Assembly (NCBI GenBank): GCA_030248195.1 | Contig: JASAND010021212.1 | Coordinates: 1 to 64,000 of the forward strand | Reading direction: 5' to 3' | Origin: Trissonchulus latispiculum | Taxonomy: Eukaryota; Nematoda; Enoplea; Enoplida; Ironidae | DNA length: 64,000 bases | Shown: positions 54,514-64,000 of the stretch, one piece after another | Layout of the letters: each line of letters starts with the position of its first letter | How positions within the stretch are numbered: position 1 is the stretch's first letter | The notes under the pieces: model-generated | Database searches by the model: none | Seen by the model: only the letters and a program-made list of their open reading frames with translations | Told to the model about the DNA's origin: nothing | Program-made: the position numbers and the translations under genes

Positions 54514-54921
54514 GGTTAACATAGGGTCGGGTCCTGGGGGGGCTTGTCCCCAGAAAATTTTGAGAGGGCTTGTACCTTGAATAAAACTTTTCAGGAGGGA
54601 TTGTAACTCAAGAACAAATTTGTAAAATTTTCAAAAAATTAACGCTAATTGTATTAAAATTTCCAATTTTTGTCAAAATATGAAAAATCTTCAATTTTTA
54701 GAAACATTTCAAAATTTTGCTCGATTTTCCCGAAAAATGAAAATTTTAGCTAAAAAATTCCGGCGCAGCCGGAAAATTTTTGAAATTTTACTGTAAAAAC
54801 TAATTTTTTCCGGCTATTTTCGCTTACCCCTTGTCCCCGACGGGGACAGGGCATGTACCTTGTCCGGGTTGGGGGGAAGGGTTGGTGGACCCCCCAGACC
54901 CCCCGCGTTAACCTATGGGCA
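54514..54921. mobile_element. MITE-like element with CATAGG ends
   Basis: Left: GTTAACATAGGGTCGGGTCC. Right: GGACCCCCCAGACCCCC, then CGCGTTAACCTATGGG, roughly inverted. The interior has CCTTGTCCCCGACGGGGACA and a TTGAAATTTT-rich AT core. No clear target duplication. Confidence 0.5.
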
Positions 54922-57059
54922 TCACATCTAAGGATTACCCGAATTTTAATAGGACTCCGTTGAAGTGTCATACGTCAGCTGTCGCAGCAAGCTACCTTCT
55001 CTCTCTCTCTCTCTATTCTCCTTACAGTAATCCTTTTGGGTTATAGTAATCTACAACCAAAAACAAACCCTAAGAAGCTTCACATTTTAATGAGATTGCT
55101 AAAACGGTCGTTATGAAATTCAACTTAAAAATCAAATCTGGAAACACATTAGAGCAAAAACTTACAAGATATTTTACAAACAACTCTAACAATGTTGTTC
55201 TCAAATTTTTCACATTACAAGATACTTACAAAATTACAGTTTACAGTTGCGTTTCCAGATACACTGGAATTACAACTATTGGTTACAAGTGCAATTACAT
55301 TACAAGTTACAATTACATTGGATGAACTTCACATGCATTGCCATCATATAACTATGTTTAACAGATACATTGTACATTCATAGAAAACAACATCAAGAGT
55401 ATTTGTCAAAACATTTATTGCGTCTAAGATACGATCCGTCACATTACGAGGTTTTCTCAGATTGTCCTGCATGCAATTGTACAATAGGAGTTTAGTCACA
55501 GCTTGCAATTTTCGGCTACAATGCAAAACCAACGCAAGGAAGGATGTGAGCGGTCAAAGCTGGAGTTCAAAAATTATGCCATCCCTTCGATTTGTTGTTC
55601 TGGTCCCGGAATTATGAAAATGGTTCCTTATCATTATTATGAAAATCATCAGATTGATCAAAATCTTCAAAGGGCATAGAAAGCTGCTGATTTTGGAATT
55701 AATTAATAAATAAATTCAACTTATCCTGGTCCAACTGGTCAACTCAGGTTTGTTTGACAAAAGAAACTGGGTCCACATGGTTGGGATAAGCACACTTGGC
55801 AGCATCGGCAGGACAAGTATTCACTATCATCCAGAAAACACAGCGATATTTCAATACAAAACTTCCATACATCCGTCTGAATTCTACAAATTATGGCTTG
55901 GATATAATGAAAAAGGCAATCAGGTTGTTATCATTGCGAAATGAACACGAGCTGTATTTCCTGCAGAAATTTCATAATCAAAGCGAATGTTCTGAACAAG
56001 TGGAGGATGACCAAATAAAGTAATCGTTGCGTGTAATAAAGCTCCAAATGTGTTGTAGCATGTCTGCTGAGTTTTATTTTGCAGTAATGCATGTACTAGG
56101 GACAAACCTTCTCTATTCAAAAATCCATGAATACAATAAAATTGCCGTTCGGCGCAAACAGAAAAGTCCCAACGCAAACCCTATTTTCACATTCAAAGAG
56201 CACAGTAAGTTCAACTTTCAAAGCAAAAAGTAAAATTCGCAGATGTTCATGCTGCATAAATATAAGTAAACCTCAAAATGATCTGGGTCATAGGGTGGGG
56301 CGTTTTCTCCACGCATGGTCAGCATTAATGAAGGTGGAATCTTCAAGGAATAAGGGACGGGAATCACGGAACGATTTTCGGGTAGAATGGTAAGAGGGAA
56401 TTGCAGCTTGAACGTCTAATTGTAGATCAGCCCGAGGAAGTTTAGAAGAAATCGAGGCAACCGAGTCAAGATAAGCTCCTCGTGGGCGCTTGTTGCCACT
56501 GCGAGCTTCCACCCGCAAGCTCTAGGGCTGAAATGTCCGGGTCGTTGGATGATGGCTTTGAGCAGGATATCCTTCTTCTTAAACTAAAAATAGACGTCTG
56601 TGTTAAAAATTAAAATATAGCCCTAGATTTAACCTTGGTATTAGGTAGGATCAGTTGTGGGGCCAAGTTTGCTGACAAATATCTAAATTTGGCTCGTGAC
56701 TATCTCGACCAGAATCAATGTTGGCACAGGCTAACTTCAAGGTTGACCTGTGCCAGCAATTGGCCTAAAATTCTGCATACGGCCCTTAGAAACATTCTTG
56801 TCATCAGTGTCATCGTTCTTTCAACAGAAAGAGTAATCTCGTTTTTCATCAACACCAGCCATTACCGAAATCACCTCACCCTGATGATCGTCCTAAGAAG
56901 AAATCACGGATTGCCACACATTATCACGCCTGCCTGACAATCACGTGGTCCTGAGGTTGTGTCTGCAAAGCAATCTACTGGTACTACACCAATCAGAAAG
57001 CAACGCTCTTGCGGTACACAATCAGCATTGAATAATGTTCTTGTCGTGAAAACTGTCCA
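54922..57059. other. Intergenic DNA, no recognised gene
   Basis: A CT-dinucleotide run near 54993-55012 and ATTACAAGTTACAATTACA-type reiterations at 55180-55320. Several open frames of 70-100 codons carry no recognisable motif. Confidence 0.45.
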
Positions 57060-57830
57060 CACATTAGAACTAACAACTGATCCTAAACGTTATCTGTCAT
57101 TGGGTCAGATAATGGCATTGGCAAGGACCAACTGTCGAAGCATCAGCGGCTTAAGGCATGGCTTTGTATAAAGATCCTCTCTGAGCGGCACACGAATCAG
57201 GATGAAATCATTGAAGAATGCTTCAGCTGTAAATCAAGGGATCTTTTACGTGGAGATGATATAACCATTGAAATCAAGGAATGTTTTCATGCAATCCTGT
57301 TGGCAATAGAGAACTTTGTCAGGAAGGGTTCTGGTTGGGTCATCAGGGCAATTCTCCATTTGGAATCTCACTGTACCCGGTATCGACTCCTGCCTATTAG
57401 CCTTCCTCTAAACACATTTCAGGCAAAGATGCTGGGTAGTCAACGTTAAAAACGGAGGCAATCAATGCTTCAAATCGGCTGTTCTCTCAGCACTTCCCCC
57501 TATTGCATCAAACAATTATCCTGACAACATAAATCGCTATACCTCCTATGGTAATTGACCTAGATTTTAGTAGTTGCTTACCATCTTTCTGTTGCCCTCA
57601 AGAACGTAGTCAAATTTGAGAGGCAAAACAGCCTCTCCATCAATATTTATTTTCGAAGCTGATAACAGCTTAACTCGTATTTTCATTAGCAAGCACGTAC
57701 TAGATAAACACATCCGTTCCACTGCTTGTTCAAGGAAAACAGCAGCATTACTGTTGATTAAGAATCGGGATGGCTTGTTGGCACAGGAAAGTCGAGATAA
57801 GGCAATTATGAATTGGACACTACTCATTAT
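57060..57830 (+). pseudogene. Relic of a Maverick-type polymerase B N-terminal region
   Basis: Degraded coding sequence resembling the part that precedes the polymerase domain in many Maverick-like family B polymerases. Blocks in different frames are IENFVRKGSGWVIRAILHLE, NGGNQCFKSAVLSALPP (the KC(F)..A.LHP-like block), VKFERQN, and a following IFISKH / LLLIKNRDGLLAQE stretch. Several stops and frame changes occur. No catalytic motifs. Independent of the element at 18889-31654, which has a different N-terminal architecture. Confidence 0.5.
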
Positions 57831-58556
57831 TATACCGTTCCTTCCAATGGTTGGAACGCTTGTCTCAAAAGGACATTATTCAACAGGAGTTGTTGCAGGA
57901 TTCGGATATGTACTTTTATTTTGAGGAGAATTTCAATGATTTCTAGATTATGGATTTTGCCTCACTTCTCAACCTAAGCAGTCTCACTTCCCGCACTCAC
58001 TCACAGCTGTCATACTCTTATGTATTATGTACTCTTGGTTAGATTAATGTAACACGTGACCTCAGAATCTTGCATGTCATCTGAAAATCAACTTTACTTT
58101 TTACCGTAGTTGTTAGGGTCAAATTACCGTAATTTTTGGCATTACAAAATTGGTTGAAAAGTGAAGGTTGGGAAGTGAGACTGCTAGGTTGTTGTTGTTG
58201 TTTGTTGTTTGCTGCATTAGACATCACAATGTGATGATCATCACCCGAAGGTGCAAAGTGTTGGTTGGGAAGGGAAACTGTAAGGTTGGGATATGGGACT
58301 GTAGTGTTGGGAAATGGGCAGGTTGGGAAGTAGGAGTCAACCATTTAGAAACATAGGCTTAAAGACATTAAAAAGTCGGAACGGTCACTAGGCGTGGCAA
58401 CTTTATCAGGTGCTAGGTGGGCGTGTAAAGCTAAGGTACTTGTTTGTAATTATGATGTGGCCAGTACCCCTTGTATATGAACAGGGGATGGAACCATTTT
58501 ACCGGTTGGACACGGGTTATGCATTTACGAACCTATCATCATTGTTATATATATAT
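57831..58556. other. No gene seen
   Basis: Contains short GTTGGGAA/GGTTGGGA reiterations at about 58160-58340 and their complements (TTCCCAACC), but nothing that looks coding. Confidence 0.4.
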
Positions 58557-59065
58557 GTCGTGCGTAAAAGTAGTTTTAGCGTAAAACTAGGTTTACGCAA
58601 AGAATTTTGCGTAAAACTAGGTTTACGCAGAGACGTTGCGTAAAACTAGGTTTACGCAAATTAATTTGCGTAAAACTAGGTTTACGCAAAGATGTTGCGT
58701 AAAACTAGGTTTACGCAAAGCTGTTGCGTAAAACTAGGTTTACGCAACAAAGTTTGCGTAACATTGTTTAAAATCAAATTTGTCATAACAACTTTCTGAA
58801 AAGTAGCTGTATACTTTCCAGTTTATTACAAAAACTATTTACAAACATCTTTGCATTGTATATAAATTCCAACTTTTCCATAAAATTTTCACACAACTAT
58901 ATTTATAAATTTAAGTTCAAATTGAAGTTTTTCTAAGAATTGTTCAATAAGTTACAGCAATGTTTTTTATCTAGCATAAGTATGAATTTTTCATAAAAAT
59001 ATAATTTCTATCTAATTATGACTGCATTATAAAGTCTAACTTATTTATTTTTCCATAACATTTTT

Positions 59066-59164
<99 letters not shown>

Positions 59165-59776
59165 AATTTAAGTTCAAATTCAAGCTTTCCGAAGAATCTT
59201 TAAAGAAGTTACAGCAATCTTAGCATACGGAATGTGAAATTTCCCATAATATATTGTCAATGTTCGACCAGTATTATTAATTTCTCATAAATATTTTTAA
59301 GTCACTCAGTTTTTCCATATTTTTCAAAGATAATTACTATTATTTCGTAGTTCTTTTTTCTATTTCCAGCAAAATTTTATAGACTAACAACCGTTAAAAG
59401 TTTGTGAAAAAATTAACTGTTTGAAATTTGAAAACTTCAATTTTAACTCAATTTTATAAATATCATTGTGTAAAAATGCTATGCAGAAATTAGAAGTTAG
59501 AATTTAGACTGCAAAAATGTTTGAAAACAGTTTTTATAATAAACTGGAAAGTATACAACAACTTTTCATAAATCTCTTATGAACAATTTGATTTTAAATA
59601 ATACTACGCAAATTTTGCTGCGTAAACCTAGTTTTACGTAACAGCTTTGCGTACATCTAGTTTTACGCAAGTTAATTTGCGTAAACCTAGTTTTACGCAA
59701 CGTCTCTGCGTAAACCTAGTTTTACGCAAAATTCTTTGCGTAAACCTAGTTTTACGCAAAAACTACTTTTACGCAC

Positions 59777-59779
<3 letters not shown>
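58557..59779. mobile_element. Fold-back element with palindromic 30-bp subterminal repeats
   Basis: GTCGTGCGTAAAAGTAG at the left end is exactly inverted at the right end (59763-59779). Inside the left end six units of GCGTAAAACTAGGTTTACGC stand in tandem. Each is itself nearly palindromic, with spacers in the order AAGAATTT, GAGACGTT, AATTAATT. The right end has the complementary units with the same first three spacers. Pairing continues inward (CTGTATACTTTCCAGTTTATTA at 58807 against TAATAAACTGGAAAGTATAC at 59539). The element sits in a TA microsatellite and carries another at its centre (59069-59158). No ORF encodes a transposase. Confidence 0.85.
59069..59158. repeat. TA microsatellite at the centre of the fold-back element
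   Basis: About 90 bp of TA dinucleotides. On either side is a 65-bp direct repeat (TATTTATAAATTTAAGTTCA and onward) at about 58898-58962 and 59157-59221. Confidence 0.9.
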
Positions 59780-59837
<58 letters not shown>

Positions 59838-59845
59838 GTATGCGT
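59780..59845. repeat. TA/TGTA microsatellite at the right edge of the fold-back element
   Basis: TA dinucleotides passing into TGTA tetranucleotides, directly after the terminal CGAC. Confidence 0.85.
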
Positions 59846-60830
59846 AAACTAAATTCATCCAATCACCTCCTCTTTGCAAAGCAAAAGTCTATCCACAGCC
59901 GCAGCTCATCTGAGTGACTGAGTGAGTTTTTTGCAAACGCACCGTTTGTTTTGACTGTTCGTTCCCATAAAACTGTCGTGTTTTAGAGAAAGCAATATGC
60001 CCAGAGAAAGGCTCGTTTGGATAGGAATTACGAGTGTCATGGCTGAAGGTATCCATCTGATGTTGTATTGTATCGCTTTTTCTCAACATGATATTAAATC
60101 TGAGGGATTTTACTCATTAACGATCAGTGCTATGTTATAGAAATATGAAAGGCGGAATTTTTCGCTTGTACTTGTCCAGGCAAATTGATGCTGTATAGCG
60201 CATGGGATGGGGTAATAGTGAGTCAGAGTTGAGGATTTTTGATTCCGGCTCGGATCGGGTACAGGACATACGGACATACGAATTGATTCTCCTAGCTGAG
60301 CTGACAAACTTTAATTTAAATTTGACTGTCCTACTTCCGGACTTGTCCAAGTTAAACAGCAAATATAATCATAAAATTTTGTTAGTTGTAAATAAGCAAA
60401 TTGCTCATTATCGACTTTAGAGGTTAGTTTTCTGCTTCCTTAGCTTTGTGCTCTTAGCTGAGAAACTCTGCGTGACGGCATTTTATTTCTAGGGTTTGAT
60501 GATTTACCTTTTGTTGCCACGGGAGACATTTCGCCCATGATTTTGTCCGACGCCCATAGGAAATCATGGGCGAAACGTCGTGACGTAAGCTTGGCAGATA
60601 CTGTGTCAAGAAACGGCCAATCGTCTAATCCTGGAAATAAAGACGTGGGCTGCTTTTATCCCTACAACTATGAACCTATAAACCTATGCTCCTATAACCT
60701 AATATGAAAATTTCTTAGTCGCTCTTTCAAATGCCAAGCAGAAAGTTATTATGAACTTCTTTTCTTAAGCGAGCCATATATTTCCTTTTATTATTAATAT
60801 AACCTGCTACCTTCGTATCTGTGGCTGTAG
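59846..60830. other. Intergenic; one strong short hairpin
   Basis: A hairpin at about 60529-60576 pairs TTTCGCCCATGATTT with AAATCATGGGCGAAA around a loop of about 17 nt. No recognised gene. Confidence 0.45.
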
Positions 60831-61025
60831 GCATTTGGCGAGTGGTGGACGATGTGTGCCCAATCAAATTTCTTAATTTTCAAAAGGAACCCAGAGTAGG
60901 CGACAAATACCAATGCTCTGGATTTAGACGACGTAGAGATAACCTAACAATCGCAAACTGCGATAAAGAAAGGATTGGCACGCCTTTGTGCCAAATCAAA
61001 TGCTTCGATGTCCGAAGTGTGTGCG
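60831..61025 (+). CDS. Phase 1-1 cysteine-rich domain exon
   Basis: Preceded by an acceptor (GTGGCTGTAG) and followed by a consensus GTAAGT. The 195-nt exon keeps frame and is phase 1 at both ends, typical of shuffled extracellular modules. The peptide has six cysteines: DVCPIKFLN, YQCSGF, IANCDKE, PLCQIKCFDV, SVC. A tryptophan lies near the start (IWRVVDD). I cannot assign a family. A lectin-like or other extracellular domain is possible. The exon at 50580 is not phase-compatible as a direct neighbour. Confidence 0.45.
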
Positions 61026-64000
61026 GTAAGTAGAGCAAGGAAATTACCTACAATAGCTAGTGTTACAGCACCGATTTAAATATAAGCGACAAAAAGCACC
61101 GTTACCGATGACAGATATCTCCTATACAACATGTTTTAGCTTAAAGTTCAATTGAAAATAACATTACGACATTCCTGCCTACAAATCAACTGCATTTTCA
61201 CAGCTCTTTACTGTACACTTAGTATATGCCGGCGGACACTCATGTCTAATAAAAGTGTTGTACAATTTCAAAGCATCTTTCTAATTTTTCGCAATTGTGA
61301 AATAAGGTATGGACTCATAATCATTGACTTAGCTTAAATTCTCTTATTTTGACAGCACATTTTAGGAAGTATTCTTAAACTGCTGGCTTTAGCGGTTTAG
61401 CATTTCTTAATGTAAAGAAATGCTGATTGGTTTCACTTTCTGTTTCTTTTAAAATTAATCACTGCTCTTATTCGGTTAGTGGCGAACACTGCTTTTACCC
61501 CCTCTATCTCTTATTCGCACAATTACAAACGCAGCGGTCACTATTCGTCCAAATAAAGATATTCTACTAAGCACTTCCGTTGTAGTTCCTACAGTATGAA
61601 CTTCCTATCCAAGCTCAAACTTTCGCTCAGACGTAGGTTCATCCAAAGCCTCTGTCAAATTTATTATCATTTTAATGACATTAAACTCTAAACATATTAT
61701 AAATACGTATCAACAAGTTATGGATTATCATTAATCTTACCAGGATTACTGAAGAGTATAATACAGATTCAATGACGTTAAGACACCCACAGTGATTACA
61801 ACCGTCGTCTAGAAAACCTCTGGAACTAACTTTCAAAACCACTGCTCTGAATCATACATTGGCAATGAACTTGGCTCTAGCCTGCACAGCCGTTGAGCTC
61901 ACTGCGCGGGGGGGTTAAATTTTAAACTTTTCACGATAAGAGTCGACTGTAGTTTTTACAAAGCTCTGTTTTGGTCACGCATCTTTCAAGTTCATCTTTG
62001 TTTGCTTTGTCAAGATTCGCTATCTTTTTACGCAATCCTCTAAGATTTGGATGAATCTCGCAAACAATGTTAAAATTTTTAATTTTCTGGTTTTACCTAA
62101 ATAGCAATAGAATTTTATGAATGCAGTTTTAGTTCACTCCGTTTTTATTAATTAATTGGCATTATTAACCAAGTATTAATTAGTTTTCAAAAGTCGAAGT
62201 TACAACAACTAATTTTAACAGTAGAAAGCAGTGGATATCTGATGCAACCCTCAAGGGGCTGGGAAAATCGCCTCAGTGGAAACACTCAAATCTTTGGCTC
62301 CGGCATACAGTTGGAATTTTAACCAAACTGCTAGTGAGCGGCAGTTGTGCAACTTTATGGTTTGGCAAAAATCAGTATTAAAAACATGCAGCTGGGAAAC
62401 ATTAGGAAAAGAATGCAGTAAAACAGCAAAAACAAAATAATCCATTTTTGCACAAATCCAATATCTAGATAAATAAATTATAAAGGAAGCGGCGGCAGCA
62501 TGAAACCAATGTGCGATATAGCTTAAGGCGAATTTTGCTCGAGCGTTGACTTGATCAAATTTTTTGGTGTTGCAAATCGGTCTTTCTTGGAAGCGGAAAG
62601 GGGGCATTCCCCGACAATGAACATAAAAATCATCTTTCCTTGATAGCACCCCTTTTCCTCCGCTTTAAGGAAGAACATATAATCAAGAGCATGTAAGTAA
62701 AATATATCAGCAACTGCAGGTGGAATGACCAATATGGAATGGAGCAATTAAGAGGGGGTATCGTAAAAGGGCCGTAAAAAATTAAAATGGGGCAGCATTA
62801 AAATGATTCCAACGGAGGACCTCAATTTTTTCATATCTACGAATCGCGACGGGGGGCGGCCTCCCCCAAGATCCGCCCCTGAAAAGGACCTCAGGAAAAG
62901 CCAAACCCCAAACTACGGTAACTTGTTTCAAGAAATTGTTTGAGAGCAGTCGTGAAATGCCAATTGCCGAGTATTTGGGTTGCGTATTTGGTTTTTGACT
63001 GCGTATCTTTAAGCATTCGACTGCGATCTCAACTCAATTAAGCTGTCGGAGAATACGCCGAAGGCGCAAAATTTCTTGAAAGAAATGTAAAGCAAAAAGC
63101 GCCGACGGCTCGAAAAGTTTCAAAGGAAATGAAAAAGAAAACACACCACAGGTCTACAAATTTTGGAATAATCGTAATGGAAAATGCAGCAATTTTTGAA
63201 AGGAATAGAAAGGAAAACGCGCCGATGGCGCGAAAATTTATAAGGAAAAATAAACTAAAACGTGCCGACGGCGCCAAATTAAATCAAAATAAATAAAAAT
63301 AAAAATTTGCTGCGCGGGATAAAATCTTGAGGTGCTTTCCTGCGCTGGGTAAAAATTTTACTGTGCGGGGGTAAACTTTTTGCTGCGCACTGCGCGGGGG
63401 TAAATTTTTCCTAGCCTGCCATGTGCAGGAGCTGTGCAGGGCATTGCCCATGCGTGCTCTGAAGGGCACAATCAAAACTTGACTTCTCCTATTGATCTCT
63501 TTTCAACTAATCAACTTACAAGACGAAATTACATCTGAAGATTCTATTCAAGTTCTTGAAGATCCAATGACAGGTCAATCCGAAATGGGGAAGACAGGAA
63601 AACAGGAAATGAAATCAGGAAATAGCAGAAATAGTAGGAGCATAAAATCAAGACTGAGTCGTGAATGGTTCAGGTATAAACAAAGTCACAAGAGGTATCA
63701 AACCGACAAAAGGAAATCACTAAGTACAGACCGATCTCTTGGGAAACACTAAGTGCAGTCTTTGTTGGCCCATCGTCGTTCATCCCAACAATTTGAAAAG
63801 CAAAACGTAAATCTAAAACAATAAAAACAACAAACAAATGAAAAAACAATCGTATCGCAGGGCAACCAAACCACGACTGATTTTTCTTAATTTTGGAGTT
63901 CGGGGAATCCCTGTCAGTAATGCGTGCGTGACGTGCTGAAGGCAGGACTTGCTGACCTTCCTGAAGTTAGCAGTTCCATTGCAGGAATCAGAGTTAAATC
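61026..64000. other. Intergenic DNA with GC-rich degenerate repeats, no gene seen
   Basis: A hAT-like end CAGGGGCGGATCTTGGGGGA is present on the minus strand at 62882, without a visible partner. GCGCCGANGGCGC-type palindromes recur at about 63053, 63102, 63218 and 63264. GTGCGGGGGTAAA/TGCGCGGGGGTAAA motifs recur at 63300-63410 and once near 61900. An 86-codon frame at 63492-63752 has simple polar composition and no motif. Confidence 0.45.

Noticed and set aside
60560..60590. GAAACGTC resembling the 3' half of a hammerhead
   Set aside because: The CTGATGA core is absent upstream. The similarity is limited to one box inside a different hairpin.
63492..63752. 86-codon ORF near the window end
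   Set aside because: Polar, low-information composition, no splice context, no motif and no upstream signal. Likely chance.

Overview
The window is gene-poor DNA from an animal nuclear genome, most likely an invertebrate. It is AT-rich, has short spliced exons with consensus GT..AG borders, and carries a dense nest of eukaryotic mobile elements: Crypton, Maverick/Polinton, DIRS-like, CR1-like LINE, Penelope-like remnant and several hAT-like non-autonomous elements. There are no operons, tRNA, rRNA or CRISPR. The species cannot be named from sequence alone.

Region 1 (24-18641) is a giant palindrome of two arms of about 9.2 kb around a spacer of about 0.3 kb. Each arm carries a spliced Crypton tyrosine-recombinase gene. 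Its fourth exon is split by a hAT-type element with a perfect 8-bp target duplication. That hAT contains a Penelope-like remnant with hammerhead ribozyme motifs. The arms also hold small open frames, one with a signal-peptide-like exon. The palindrome ends coincide with a 10-bp motif next to TTAA (GCAA at the left end) that recurs inside the arms. Its centre is a facing pair of Maverick-type terminal repeats.

Region 2 (18883-31660) is a nearly full-length Maverick/Polinton with a 6-bp target duplication and terminal repeats of about 570 bp. Protein-primed DNA polymerase B lies on the minus strand. On the plus strand come a membrane protein, packaging ATPase, small hydrophobic-tailed protein, uncharacterised ORF, chromodomain integrase, minor capsid protein, virion accessory protein, major capsid protein, adenain-like protease, second membrane protein, RING-like protein and an orphan ORF. 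Nearly all recognised genes carry a frameshift, stop or deletion. The polymerase lacks its third catalytic motif, so this copy looks unable to replicate itself.

Region 3 (31661-64000) is decayed accessory DNA: a 3'-truncated DIRS-like retrotransposon (33240-35720), a hAT-like element with GGGAT arrays (35878-37997), a GGCCGG-rich MITE (40162-40446), G-run MITE-like elements (42634-44296), a CR1-like LINE (44708-47500), a 60-bp tandem repeat (54156-54450), a second polymerase B relic (57060-57830) and a fold-back element built of palindromic 30-mers (58557-59779). Three candidate host exons are visible: a two-pass membrane exon (41315-41504), a C-type-lectin-like exon (50580-50739) and a phase 1-1 cysteine-rich exon (60831-61025). 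None can be assembled into a full gene here.
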